Assembly: GCA_021846285.1 (NCBI GenBank)
Contig: JAJZCB010000018.1
Location: forward strand, 1,452-48,348
DNA: 46,897 nt
From: Bacillota bacterium
GTDB taxonomy: Bacteria > Bacillota > Bacilli > Alicyclobacillales > SLC66
Reading direction: 5' to 3'
In this document: positions 16,610 to 26,462 of the stretch, piece by piece
Layout of the letters: each line of letters starts with the position of its first letter
Numbering within the stretch: the stretch's first letter is position 1
The notes under the pieces: generated by a model
Databases searched by the model: none
What the model was told of the DNA's origin: nothing
What the model saw: only the letters and a program-made list of their open reading frames with translations
Position numbers and translations under genes: made by a program

Positions 16610-16939
16610 ATGATCGAGATTTCGACGCAAGATGAGTGGACGAGCGCCGCGACAGGAACTGACGGCTTATATCTTCTCTTCAAGCACAGCACCACCTGAC
16701 CTGTCAGCGCCAGAGCCTACCAGGAGGTAGACGAGTTTGACAGGAAACACGAAGTTCCCATCTTGATGGTCAAGGTTATTGAGTCAAGGCCATTGTCTCT
16801 CTGGCTTGCTGATCGATTGCGCGTGAAGCATGCGTCCCCGCAGGTTATGCTAGTGAAAAATGGGGATGTTGTGTGGGATGCGTCTCATGGCTCGATTCGG
16901 GTTCCCGCGCTCGCAGACGCCGTGGCGCGACACAAATGA
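16610..16939 (+). CDS. ytxJ: YtxJ-type monothiol bacilliredoxin with in-frame TGA at the active site (candidate selenoprotein)
   Basis: Reading 16610-16939 with the TGA at 16697-16699 as selenocysteine gives 109 residues, close to the size of B. subtilis YtxJ/BrxC. These proteins remove bacillithiol from S-bacillithiolated proteins in the cytoplasm. The frame shows LLFKHSTT-TGA-PVSARAY, where the family has HSTTCPVS, so the TGA exactly replaces the catalytic cysteine. Downstream family motifs are intact: ESRPLSLWLADRL, KHASPQVMLVKNG and VVWDASHGSI. No frameshift or other stop is seen, and no in-frame start follows the TGA, so restart is unlikely. A hairpin fitting the bacterial SECIS pattern begins directly after the TGA. 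Alternatives: a recent nonsense mutation (TGC/TGT to TGA) or a sequencing error. The family call is firm; selenocysteine decoding is an inference, and no sel genes are in the window. Confidence 0.78.
16700..16744 (+). promoter_or_regulatory. Candidate bacterial SECIS hairpin in the bacilliredoxin gene
   Basis: The outer stem CCTGTCA (16700-16706) pairs with TGACAGG (16738-16744). The inner stem CTACC (16717-16721) pairs with GGTAG (16726-16730), extended by a G-C pair across one mismatch. The apical loop is AGGA (16722-16725). The loop begins 22 bases after the TGA and has G at its second position. Known: bacterial SECIS elements have a small apical loop with G in the first two positions, roughly 16-37 bases after the UGA. 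The fit is good, but the structure was predicted by eye only. The loop region also reads AGGAGGT, which could mimic a ribosome binding site, but no in-frame start follows. Confidence 0.6.
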
Positions 16940-17045
16940 TATGACAGCTTGCTCAGGACGCGGTCTTCATCCCCTCGTGGGCGGAGGCCGCGCCTGTTTA
17001 TGACCGAAGAGACACCGCCACCCCCCGATCGGCGTGCAGCAGTGA

Positions 17046-18248
17046 TCAGACGGTCTGCCGAACTGGACTTTGCAGCAGGGAAAACAGGGGCGGGGCGATC
17101 AGGACGGTGACCATGGCCGTGGCGATCAACAACCCTTCCTCGGTTCCGTCGATAATTCCGCCGCGCGCCGCCAATGTGGCCACTGCGACGACGAGCGTAA
17201 ATCTCGTTGACATGAGCACGCCCGCCGCGGCTGTCTGGCGCTTTGACAGAAAGGGAAGGAACGCAGTCGCGGCGCCAATCTTGACCAGGAAAGCGATCGC
17301 CGCGTACAGCGGCAGATCCATGAGAACCGAGGCGAAGCTCACGTGGCTCAAATCGAGTTCCATGCCCACGGTGATGAAAAATAACGGCAAGAATAGCGAA
17401 TAGCCAACGATCTCCAGTTTTTCCCGCAATGCCTCGTGCTTTTCCTCCGCCAATAAAGAGCAGACGAGACCCCCTACGAATCCACCCAATATCACTTCTG
17501 CATGCAACCATAGCGCCGCCGCGCCACAGATTGCCATGATGGCCAGCGCCCCCCGCACGCCCAACTGTGACACCCGCACGATGCGCTGCCGCAGATTCAG
17601 ATGACGCAGTATAACTTTTCCTGCGCTGTACAGCAGGATCGCCAGGATGCTGAGCACGGAGAGTTGTACGAGAAGGGAGCCCTTTGGACTGGCGTGACCC
17701 TGCAGGACAAACGAAGCGGCAACCACCGTGGAGAAATCGGCCAGCAGCGCGGACAGAAGCAGGAGTTGACCAAATGGCCGGTCGATAAGTTCCGTTTCTT
17801 TGAGAATGGGCACGACCACGCCAAGGGACGTCGTGGACAGTATGAGCGCGGTCAGATTTGGATTTCGGGTCATGCCAAAGTACGCCAACGCATGGCTCGC
17901 GGCCAGCGCCAACGCCACTGTGATCGCGAGACTCACGACAGCTCCGTAAAACAGAGGGAGGGTGACGCCGGCGTGCGCAGATTTGCCTGGATTATCGCGC
18001 CGCCCGGTTGGCAACCGGATTTCGAGACCCGCGAGAAACATGAGGTAGAGAAGTCCGATCCTGGTGACGACCCGCAACCAGTCAGGGGGCAGTACGATGC
18101 GAAAGCCCCCCGCGCCAACCAGCACTCCGCAGGCAATTTCGAGAATAGCCGTGGGCAGCCTCAGCTTAGGGATCGCCAGGGCAAGAACTGGCATCGCAAA
18201 TGCAATCACAAACACAGTCGCAAATGTTAAAAATGGCGATGTGAGCAT
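17046..18248 (-). CDS. Kef-type cation:proton antiporter (CPA2 family)
   Basis: A 400-residue integral membrane protein on the opposite strand to its neighbours. It has about 12 hydrophobic segments. The family-typical LRLPTAILEIACGVLVG, GLLYLMFLAGLEI and LILSTTSLGVVVPILKE motifs are seen; the last corresponds to the ion-binding region, although the usual aspartate pair is not clear to me. It ends after the membrane domain without a C-terminal RCK/TrkA-N regulatory domain. The likely role is Na+ or K+ exchange for protons across the cytoplasmic membrane. GGAGGGAGAA precedes the ATG at 18248. It interrupts the folC-spoIIB backbone and is probably an insertion relative to B. subtilis. Substrate cannot be decided. 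Confidence 0.85.
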   Translation of the reverse strand: MLTSPFLTFATVFVIAFAMPVLALAIPKLRLPTAILEIACGVLVGAGGFRIVLPPDWLRVVTRIGLLYLMFLAGLEIRLPTGRRDNPGKSAHAGVTLPLFYGAVVSLAITVALALAASHALAYFGMTRNPNLTALILSTTSLGVVVPILKETELIDRPFGQLLLLSALLADFSTVVAASFVLQGHASPKGSLLVQLSVLSILAILLYSAGKVILRHLNLRQRIVRVSQLGVRGALAIMAICGAAALWLHAEVILGGFVGGLVCSLLAEEKHEALREKLEIVGYSLFLPLFFITVGMELDLSHVSFASVLMDLPLYAAIAFLVKIGAATAFLPFLSKRQTAAAGVLMSTRFTLVVAVATLAARGGIIDGTEEGLLIATAMVTVLIAPPLFSLLQSPVRQTV

Positions 18249-18372
18249 CGGTGGTTCTCCCTCCTTGATCGCTACATCTTATGAGACGGTGGACGGGCTC
18301 AGACTAGGCAAACCTTTGAACGAAGACAGGCCTGCGAGGAGAGGTCAATGGGAACGTCGCGGGTTCGGGTAT

Positions 18373-18401
18373 TCATAGATTCGCTTTGTCGCTCATAGAG
18401 T
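18373..18401 (+). promoter_or_regulatory. Possible sigma-E-like promoter before spoIIB
   Basis: TCATAGA (18373-18379), 14 bases, then CATAGAGT (18394-18401), compared with the B. subtilis sigma-E pattern KMATATW-14-CATACAHT. It lies 28 bases before the spoIIB start. The same -10 core and spacing occur before spoIVFA. The match is imperfect and was found by eye. Confidence 0.3.
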
Positions 18402-18428
18402 CTACTAGTATTCAATCAGAGTCAGTGG

Positions 18429-19583
18429 GTGATAGAGTTGACGTACAAATTGACGTTTCATCTCGATTCGCAGACAGGACAGATCAAGACGCCGACCGAA
18501 TCGCAACCGGGGCAAGGTTCGGGCGACACAATTACCGTGAACGATAGAGGGTTGGAAGACTTGCTCCACCATGCGCGTGAAGCGGCCAGCGCTTACGATA
18601 ATGCGCCCGGGCTGCGATTGGGTCCGCCGCCCGCGCGGCGATCGCGGGCGACGCACGGGCGGTTCGCGCCTCGCGGCGGCCGCGCGGGCGCCGCCAAACG
18701 GGGGAACTGGTCTCCGCTGGATCTGTTGCGATCGGCTGTCAGTCTGCCCCGGTTGCGGGAGGTCGCTTTCGCTGCGTTGTCAACTGGCGTCACGCTTGGC
18801 GCGCTGTTGATCGCCTTCGTGCACGGGGCGACAGGGAATCTCTCTGCACCGGCGCAGCCACAAACCAACGCCCGCGCAGCCGGAACATGGGCCGCGTCTG
18901 GGGCGAATCTGGCGGTTACCGTGAACGTTACTCCAGCAGTCGCCGCATCCACGCAACTCTCGGCTCTGGTTACCCCAGCAGTGTCGACATTGATGTATGA
19001 AGGCGGCGAGTTTGCCACGCGCGCCCGAGCGGTTGCGCAAGTGAACGACCTGCGGGCCAGCGGTGTGCGGGCCTTTGTATCGGCGGGACCCCCATACATC
19101 CTGTTGTTTGCGCCAGTAGCATCTGGCGTAACGAATGCACCATTTGAAAGTTACTTGCAGCATGCTGAGGCGCCTTTTTATGTGCGTTCGTGGACTCTGC
19201 CAGGAAAGACACTGCCCATGACAGGGCTTGCCCCAAGCGCGGTTAAGCGAGCGGAGCAATTGGTGGTCGATGACGCGCGGGTACTGGAAGGCTTGTTGGC
19301 TATCCACGCCGGTTATCAGGCGCCGCAACTCGGGGCGTGGGAACAGGCGACCACGACCGTTTTTGGGGCCATTGGAAAGGGAGAATGGAACCGTCTTGAC
19401 GTTCTTGGCAAGCGACTCCGCTCATTTCATAGGGCAGTGCAAAATGCCTATGGCGCCACTCTCCTTCCTGCTGCCGGCGCGGGGAGAAACGCAAGCGGCA
19501 GGGCGTCAAAGACTGACGCAGAGAGACAGCGTGTGCTACTGACCGAGGCGCTTGTGGCCTATGAGGCTCTCGTTCGCGGTTAA
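18429..19583 (+). CDS. spoIIB: SpoIIB-like sporulation protein with SPOR domain
   Basis: A 384-residue bitopic membrane protein. The N-terminal cytoplasmic part (about 1-110) contains a basic Arg/Gly-rich stretch. One membrane segment lies near residues 115-140 (STGVTLGALLIAFVHG). A SPOR-like domain is at about 185-265, with the pattern MYEGGEFATRARAVAQVNDLRASGVRAFV..PYILLFAPVAS cut here into its two recognisable halves. SPOR domains bind denuded septal peptidoglycan. In B. subtilis SpoIIB aids polar-septum thinning during engulfment and lies directly before maf, as here. GTG 18429 is the first in-frame start. Overall similarity to SpoIIB is low, so the name rests on domain plan and synteny. 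Confidence 0.72.
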   Translation: MIELTYKLTFHLDSQTGQIKTPTESQPGQGSGDTITVNDRGLEDLLHHAREAASAYDNAPGLRLGPPPARRSRATHGRFAPRGGRAGAAKRGNWSPLDLLRSAVSLPRLREVAFAALSTGVTLGALLIAFVHGATGNLSAPAQPQTNARAAGTWAASGANLAVTVNVTPAVAASTQLSALVTPAVSTLMYEGGEFATRARAVAQVNDLRASGVRAFVSAGPPYILLFAPVASGVTNAPFESYLQHAEAPFYVRSWTLPGKTLPMTGLAPSAVKRAEQLVVDDARVLEGLLAIHAGYQAPQLGAWEQATTTVFGAIGKGEWNRLDVLGKRLRSFHRAVQNAYGATLLPAAGAGRNASGRASKTDAERQRVLLTEALVAYEALVRG

Positions 19584-19786
19584 GCGGGAACACCGAGTGG
19601 TCCGCTGGTCAGACGGCAGGTCCAAACGATCGGGCGACCTGCCGCACATTAGAAGTCTGGCCTATACAATAGGAGTGGGCAAGAGTGGTAGACGTGATAT
19701 ACTGCCGATAACAAAGACAAACATAGATTGTTCTTTCCTTGGGAATGGTACAAGTGGAAAAGGATGCAAACGGGGGATGTTCGGAA

Positions 19787-20359
19787 GTGAAGGTCATTCT
19801 AGCTTCGAGTTCGCCGAGACGAACTCAATTGTTGGCGCAAATTGGTGTGGAACACGAGGTGGTGACTCCTGAGGCGGATGAAACGTTTCCAGTCGATTTT
19901 GACCCTTGTCAAGCAGTTGAAACGTTAGCCCTCAGAAAGGCGCGAGCTGTGGTCCAACCTGGGATGCAGGCCTGGGTAATTGGGGCCGATACGATCGTAG
20001 TGAAAGACGGGGAGATCTATGGAAAACCACTGGACCCTTCTGACGCGAAGCGTATGCTTGGCGCCCTGCAGGGCCAGCGTCATGAGGTAGTCACTGGCGT
20101 CGCAGTGCTGGACGCGAACGGTCAGTCGCGGCTTGGGCACCGCCGCGTGAACGTCGTCATGGCGCCCATGAGCGAGGATGCAGTCATCTCCTACGTGCAA
20201 TCGGGCGAACCTCTTGACAAGGCTGGCGCCTACAGTATACAGGGAGTCGGCGCGCGGTTTGTCGAGCGCGTCGAGGGCGATTACTATGCCGTGGTCGGTC
20301 TTCCGCTTGCCTTGACCGCGCGTTTTCTGACCGAACTAGGCTATGAGTTTCCGGGATAG
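19787..20359 (+). CDS. maf: Maf-family nucleoside triphosphate pyrophosphatase
   Basis: A cytoplasmic house-cleaning enzyme that hydrolyses dTTP, UTP or modified nucleotides to monophosphates. It is 190 residues from GTG 19787. The N-terminal VKVILASSSPRRTQLL is the diagnostic Maf phosphate-binding signature. Also seen are ADTIVV, GKPLDPSDAKRML, and the C-terminal DKAGAYSIQG motif. The frame is open to a TTG at 19739, but family alignment and GGGGGATG support 19787. Position between spoIIB and radC is as in B. subtilis, where Maf affects septation. Confidence 0.94.
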   Translation: MKVILASSSPRRTQLLAQIGVEHEVVTPEADETFPVDFDPCQAVETLALRKARAVVQPGMQAWVIGADTIVVKDGEIYGKPLDPSDAKRMLGALQGQRHEVVTGVAVLDANGQSRLGHRRVNVVMAPMSEDAVISYVQSGEPLDKAGAYSIQGVGARFVERVEGDYYAVVGLPLALTARFLTELGYEFPG

Positions 20360-20435
20360 ACTTTCATGGCGCTGCGCCGCGCCATCAGGGAATGAAAAGG
20401 CGCCGCGAGTTTTTCACCGGTGCGAAGCCCGCTCA

Positions 20436-20514
20436 GGTCGGAGTCATATATTGCGCCCGTCGCGAGTTTAGCGACAGCGTTGTCTGAGCAGGGGCGCAAT
20501 ATATGACTCCGACC
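20436..20514. repeat. Perfect 23-bp inverted repeat with structured loop between maf and radC
   Basis: The arm 20436-20458 (starting GGTCGGAGTCATATATTG) is perfectly complementary to 20492-20514. The 33-base loop holds a further GTCGC/GCGAC hairpin (20459-20463 with 20471-20475). Shorter complementary blocks (GCCCGC near 20427, GCGGGC at 20531) lie outside. No T-run follows, so a simple terminator is unlikely. It resembles a REP-like or small foldback element in a 226-base gap. No target duplication is visible. Confidence 0.7.
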
Positions 20515-20585
20515 AGCAGGAACATTTTCGGCGGGCAGAGACGGATTTACACGATACGGACAGGGATTGCGAGGTTGATCACAAT

Positions 20586-22393
<1,808 letters not shown>

Positions 22394-22420
22394 CGAGGCC
22401 AAGTTGGGAGAGAGGCATTT

Positions 22421-23284
22421 GTGGGAAGACTGTTTTCGGGTGGACGATTGCTGGGTCTTCTAGCCTTGCTTATCATTTTGGTGGCGTTGGCCGGAGTGTC
22501 TTTGCGTTCGCGACTGGCTGCGCTCTCATGGCCGGAGCAATTGGTTCATGACGCAGATTCGGTGGTCAGCGCCTGGTTTTATCAACCCATCTTTCAGGTG
22601 GAGACGTTTTTTTCCCGTATCGGCGATTTGCAGACGATGTACGAGGAGAATGCGCAACTCAAGGCGTTGGTCAATGAGGACGCAAGTCTGCGCGTCCAGA
22701 TCTATAAAGAACAGCAGCAAAATCAGGTTCTTAAGCAGATGCTTGGCTACAAGGGGAGAACTCCGCAGTTTCAACTCATCGCCGGGCAGGTTACGGGGCG
22801 CAGCCCGCTCTCGTGGAATTCCCAAATGACCATTTCTGTAGGAAGCGCGAGTGGCGTTCAACGCAATTTTCCAGTCCTCAACCAGTCGGGGGCGCTCGTT
22901 GGTCGTGTTGTCGCGGTCGCGCGGTATAGCAGCACTGTGGAGTTGCTCACGTCAACGGAGACCCCTGATGGAGTGTCTGCGGCAATCGTTTCAACAGGAC
23001 CACCCGCCTATGGGGTGATTGCGGGTTCTCACACGAACTCCGCACTGTTGTCGATGCAATTCATTTCCCAACTGGCGAGCGGGATCAAACCGGGCGATCT
23101 CGTGGTAACTTCAGGACTTAGTGACATTTACCCTCGCGGCATACCGATCGGAACGGTCCAGTCGCTCGTGGCGGACGGTACGGGGATCACGCGGTCGGCG
23201 GTGGTTGTTCCGTCGGCCAACCTGAATCAGTTGGACTATGTGTTTGTTGTGGCGCCTCAAGCGGGGCAGGTTGTTAAACCATGA
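22421..23284 (+). CDS. mreC: Rod-shape determining protein MreC
   Basis: Bitopic membrane scaffold of the elongasome, which activates the PBP2-type transpeptidase. It has 287 residues: membrane segment about 8-28, coiled coil about 65-105, and an extracytoplasmic double beta-barrel domain with typical NFPVLNQSGALVGRVV and KPGDLVVTSGLSDIYPRGIPIG motifs. GTG 22421 follows GGGAGAGAGG. Its stop overlaps the ATG of mreD by 4 bases. Confidence 0.95.
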   Translation: MGRLFSGGRLLGLLALLIILVALAGVSLRSRLAALSWPEQLVHDADSVVSAWFYQPIFQVETFFSRIGDLQTMYEENAQLKALVNEDASLRVQIYKEQQQNQVLKQMLGYKGRTPQFQLIAGQVTGRSPLSWNSQMTISVGSASGVQRNFPVLNQSGALVGRVVAVARYSSTVELLTSTETPDGVSAAIVSTGPPAYGVIAGSHTNSALLSMQFISQLASGIKPGDLVVTSGLSDIYPRGIPIGTVQSLVADGTGITRSAVVVPSANLNQLDYVFVVAPQAGQVVKP

Positions 23285-23796
23285 AGTCCATCCTGCTGTT
23301 TGTCGCCGTCTTTGTCAGTCTGGTGCTTGAGGCGACCCTGTTTCGCGTTCCGCTTCTCGCCGCTTATGCTCCAAACCTGGTTGTGCTTGGCCTGGTGATG
23401 GCAGGTATCTTTCGCGGCTCTCGTGTGGGCGCTGTACTGGGCGTGTTGATCGGTCTCATTCAGGACATCAGTTACGGCGCGTTTTTGGGGCAAACCGCGT
23501 TCGCCTATGCGGTCATTGGCTCAATGAGCGGATATTTTCGGAGCCTGGTGATGCGCGAGAGCCTGCTTCTCGCTTTATTGCTGTCCGGAACCGGTACTGA
23601 GGTTTTTACTTGGGTGACGTTTGGGATGAGCAGGCTGTTTGGCGAGGCTCCGGTAGGCATTCACGCCGTTGTTGTGGAGTCTGCCCGCTCCTCTTTGGTC
23701 ACTATGGGCTATGCCATCGTTCTGTACTATCTGTACCGTCGTTGGTTTCGTGTCAAACCGCGTATTGCCTATGAGGAAGAGTCGACCACTTCCTGA
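23281..23796 (+). CDS. mreD: Rod-shape determining protein MreD
   Basis: A 171-residue integral membrane protein with about five or six hydrophobic segments. The MreD pattern ATLFRVPLLAAYAPNLVVL is seen near the N-terminus and GLIQDISYGAFLG in the middle. It works with MreC in elongation. It overlaps mreC by ATGA and precedes the PBP2 gene by 67 bases. Confidence 0.92.
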   Translation: MKSILLFVAVFVSLVLEATLFRVPLLAAYAPNLVVLGLVMAGIFRGSRVGAVLGVLIGLIQDISYGAFLGQTAFAYAVIGSMSGYFRSLVMRESLLLALLLSGTGTEVFTWVTFGMSRLFGEAPVGIHAVVVESARSSLVTMGYAIVLYYLYRRWFRVKPRIAYEEESTTS

Positions 23797-23863
23797 CAGG
23801 GCATAGTACTGGCAGTGATGCTGGGTGGGGAACGGGATTCCTGTAAGGTCGAGGAATACCCCC

Positions 23864-25726
23864 GTGGATGACAAAAAATTGCTGGCAAGGATTCATCGCT
23901 TTAACCTCTTACACTTGTGGGTGACGCTTGGGCTGGCCATTCTTACCTTGCGCATGGGATACATGCAGGTTGCGGCGCATGACCGATATGCCGCGCTGTC
24001 AGTGCGCAACCGTGTCGATACATTTGCGACGCCTGCGCCGCGTGGCGCGATCTATGATCGCAACATGCGGCTGATCGCTTACGACAGGCCATCGTTCAGC
24101 TTGATTTATGCGCGCAATGGGCGTTCCGTTGAAACTGTGGCGGCGGCCCTTGCTCCCGTTCTGTCAAGATCGGCGACCACTTTGGCCGCGCAGATGGAGG
24201 CGTATGATTCAGGCAGCGTGCATATGCTCATCGCCAGCCATATCCCGGAGGCCGTCGTCTCGTACGTTCGGGAACACCAGTCGGATCTGCCAGGAATCAG
24301 CGTGATTCCTGATTCGGTCCGCGTCTATCCGCATGGTGACGCTGCCTGTCACATCCTCGGGTACATCAATTCCATTCCGTCCAAACGGCGTCGGGAGTAT
24401 ATCGATCAGGCAGGTTTTCCGCCATCCTCAAAGATTGGATGGAGCGGCGTGGAACTCTCCTATGACTCGCTGCTGCGAGGCCAGCCGGGACGCATTTGCG
24501 TAGAGGTGGACAGCAGAGGAGCGCCAGTCAGAATCTTGCCGGAGAGTAGAGGGGCGTCGGTGGGGCAGAATCTGACCCTGACCATCGATCTCGACTACCA
24601 GATGTATGTACAGGATCTTTTGGCGCGGCAGGTGCGATTCTTGCGCGCGCACGGCCATCACGGCGTTGACCATGCGATGGCCGTGGCGCTTGACCCACGT
24701 ACCGGCGCGGTGCTGGCGTTGGCCAGCTTTCCAACGTATAAGCCGACGTGGTTTGTGGACGGCATTTCGACGCGAACGTATACGCGGCAGTTTGCGCCCG
24801 CCGAGCGTAACTGGGCGATACAGGCCGCTGTGTCGCCGGGCTCGACGATGAAGCCGCTGACTGCGCTGTATGCTCTGGCTCAGCGCACCATATCTCCATC
24901 CACGTCGTTTAGCTGCGAAGGGGCGCTAAAACTTCCGGCGACAGACGGGAAGATCATCCGCTGCTGGACTCGCCATGGTTCCTTGTCGCTTGCCTCGGCG
25001 CTTGCGCAGTCATGCGACGTATACTTCTACAAGACCAGCCTGCTCTACGGTCAGTGGCCGCCGCCTGGTCATGAGAGCGTCACGCATTGGCTGACCGTAT
25101 CGCGCCCACACTCGCTGCGCAGGCTGGAGCAGTTTCAACGCGCAGTTGGTCTTGGGGCGGATACTGGCATCGACTTGCCTGGCGCGGAGACCGGATACGT
25201 GAATGAACGCTCTGGTCAAGTTACAGATCTGCCCTATACGGCGATCGGGCAGAACGAAGTGTTCACGCCCCTTGAACTGGCCGTATACGCCTCAACTATC
25301 GCCAATCAGGGAGTCAAGCCTGTACCGTACCTGGTGCAGCGCATTCAAGGAAGACTGCGTCCGCGGGCAGTGCGCCCCAGTCGGGAACTTGCCCGGCTGG
25401 GCGTTACAGAATCAGACTTAAAGGTCGTGCAGTTGGGCATGTACCTGACCTGCAATGATCCAAATGGAACAGCGTACTATACGTTTCACGGCAAGCATCC
25501 GGTTTCCTATCAGCCCGCCGGCAAGACGGGAACGGCGGAGACAGGAGTCGAGGGATTTGACAACGCGGTTTTTATCGGCTACGCCCCGTTCAAACACCCG
25601 CGCATTGCGATTGCGGTAGTGGTTCCGGGCGGTGGACACGGCGCAGATTCGACGGGACCCGTGGCGAGAGCGATGTTTGATCGATTCTTTGCGATTTCTA
25701 GCAGGAGAATTTCTTCCACGCGTTGA
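23864..25726 (+). CDS. mrdA: Penicillin-binding protein 2 (class B transpeptidase)
   Basis: Monofunctional D,D-transpeptidase of the elongasome, anchored outside the cytoplasmic membrane. It has 620 residues from GTG 23864, preceded by GAGGAA; an upstream GTG at 23825 is less likely. A membrane anchor lies near residues 12-35. The dimerisation-domain motif RGAIYDRNM follows, then the catalytic SPGSTMK motif (Ser about 326). SCDVYFYK is the SxN-position motif, here SxD as in other PBP2 proteins. AGKTGTAET is the KTG motif. Location after mreD is the common mre-mrdA order. Confidence 0.93.
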   Translation: MDDKKLLARIHRFNLLHLWVTLGLAILTLRMGYMQVAAHDRYAALSVRNRVDTFATPAPRGAIYDRNMRLIAYDRPSFSLIYARNGRSVETVAAALAPVLSRSATTLAAQMEAYDSGSVHMLIASHIPEAVVSYVREHQSDLPGISVIPDSVRVYPHGDAACHILGYINSIPSKRRREYIDQAGFPPSSKIGWSGVELSYDSLLRGQPGRICVEVDSRGAPVRILPESRGASVGQNLTLTIDLDYQMYVQDLLARQVRFLRAHGHHGVDHAMAVALDPRTGAVLALASFPTYKPTWFVDGISTRTYTRQFAPAERNWAIQAAVSPGSTMKPLTALYALAQRTISPSTSFSCEGALKLPATDGKIIRCWTRHGSLSLASALAQSCDVYFYKTSLLYGQWPPPGHESVTHWLTVSRPHSLRRLEQFQRAVGLGADTGIDLPGAETGYVNERSGQVTDLPYTAIGQNEVFTPLELAVYASTIANQGVKPVPYLVQRIQGRLRPRAVRPSRELARLGVTESDLKVVQLGMYLTCNDPNGTAYYTFHGKHPVSYQPAGKTGTAETGVEGFDNAVFIGYAPFKHPRIAIAVVVPGGGHGADSTGPVARAMFDRFFAISSRRISSTR

Positions 25727-25763
25727 ATACACTCACTGGAAAGCAGGCGACGGGAGGAACGTC

Positions 25764-26450
25764 ATGGCAAAGTCGGCGAAGTCGACGGCGTCGGAGGGAA
25801 CGCGCGATCTGGTCATGATCAAGGGAATACGCAACGGGCTGGTCTTTGTGCTCGCTGACGACGCTCCGTTCACGGACGTGCTGACTGAACTGGAGGACAA
25901 GCTCCAGGGGAGTCATCAGCAGCTGTTATCAGGCTCCACGCTAAGCGCCTACATCGAAAAGGGAAGCCGCGACTTGAGCGAGGACGAGGAGAAGGCGCTC
26001 AGACACGTTTTTGCCTCTCAGGGGGAATTGATTGTCAGCGGTCTTGACGGACCGCCCCCTTTCAAGGACTGGCGACCCAAAGATCCCTATGTGTACAAGG
26101 GCACTCTGCGTTCCGGACAACTGATTGAACACGATGGCGACGTCGTGGTTATCGGCGATGTCAACCCAGGGGCGCACATCATTTCCTCTGGCGATGTGTT
26201 TGTCATGGGCCGCTTGCGCGGGTCCGCCCATGCAGGGGCCAGCGGCAACGTCATGGCAGTCGTGGCGGCGGCGTATTTCGAACCTCTGCAGGTTCGCATC
26301 GCCGGTGTGTTGCGACGCTCTCCGGAAACCTACACACAGGCTGCCGAAATGGAGTTCGCCTATTTAGAGGGGGACCAGATGGCAGTGGAAAAGATGTCCG
26401 TGTTGGCGCAACACCGCATGCGCACCCGTTCTTCACACGCTGTCATATAA
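25764..26450 (+). CDS. minC: Septum site-determining protein MinC
   Basis: FtsZ assembly inhibitor of 228 residues. The N-terminal domain (about 12-105) has VMIKGIRNGLVFVLADDAPF. The C-terminal right-handed beta-helix (about 115-215) has the family motif RSGQLIEHDGDVVVIGDVNPGA and ISSGDVFVMGRLRGSAHAG, which bind MinD. ATG 25764 follows GGGAGGAAC. The frame is open upstream into mrdA, but the family length and ribosome binding site fix the start. minD follows after 12 bases. Confidence 0.95.
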   Translation: MAKSAKSTASEGTRDLVMIKGIRNGLVFVLADDAPFTDVLTELEDKLQGSHQQLLSGSTLSAYIEKGSRDLSEDEEKALRHVFASQGELIVSGLDGPPPFKDWRPKDPYVYKGTLRSGQLIEHDGDVVVIGDVNPGAHIISSGDVFVMGRLRGSAHAGASGNVMAVVAAAYFEPLQVRIAGVLRRSPETYTQAAEMEFAYLEGDQMAVEKMSVLAQHRMRTRSSHAVI

Positions 26451-26462
26451 GGGGGTAATCGC

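Noticed and set aside
16722-16739. AGGAGGT inside the bacilliredoxin gene as a ribosome binding site for translation restart after the TGA
   Set aside because: The only nearby start (TTG 16737) is out of frame and leads to a short frame; no in-frame start follows.
16959-16990. GC-rich stem between the bacilliredoxin and antiporter genes as a bidirectional terminator
   Set aside because: Several G-T pairs and no T-run on either strand; too weak to list.
20366-20385. ATGGCGC/GCGCCAT hairpin after maf as a terminator
   Set aside because: No T-run follows and the stem is short.
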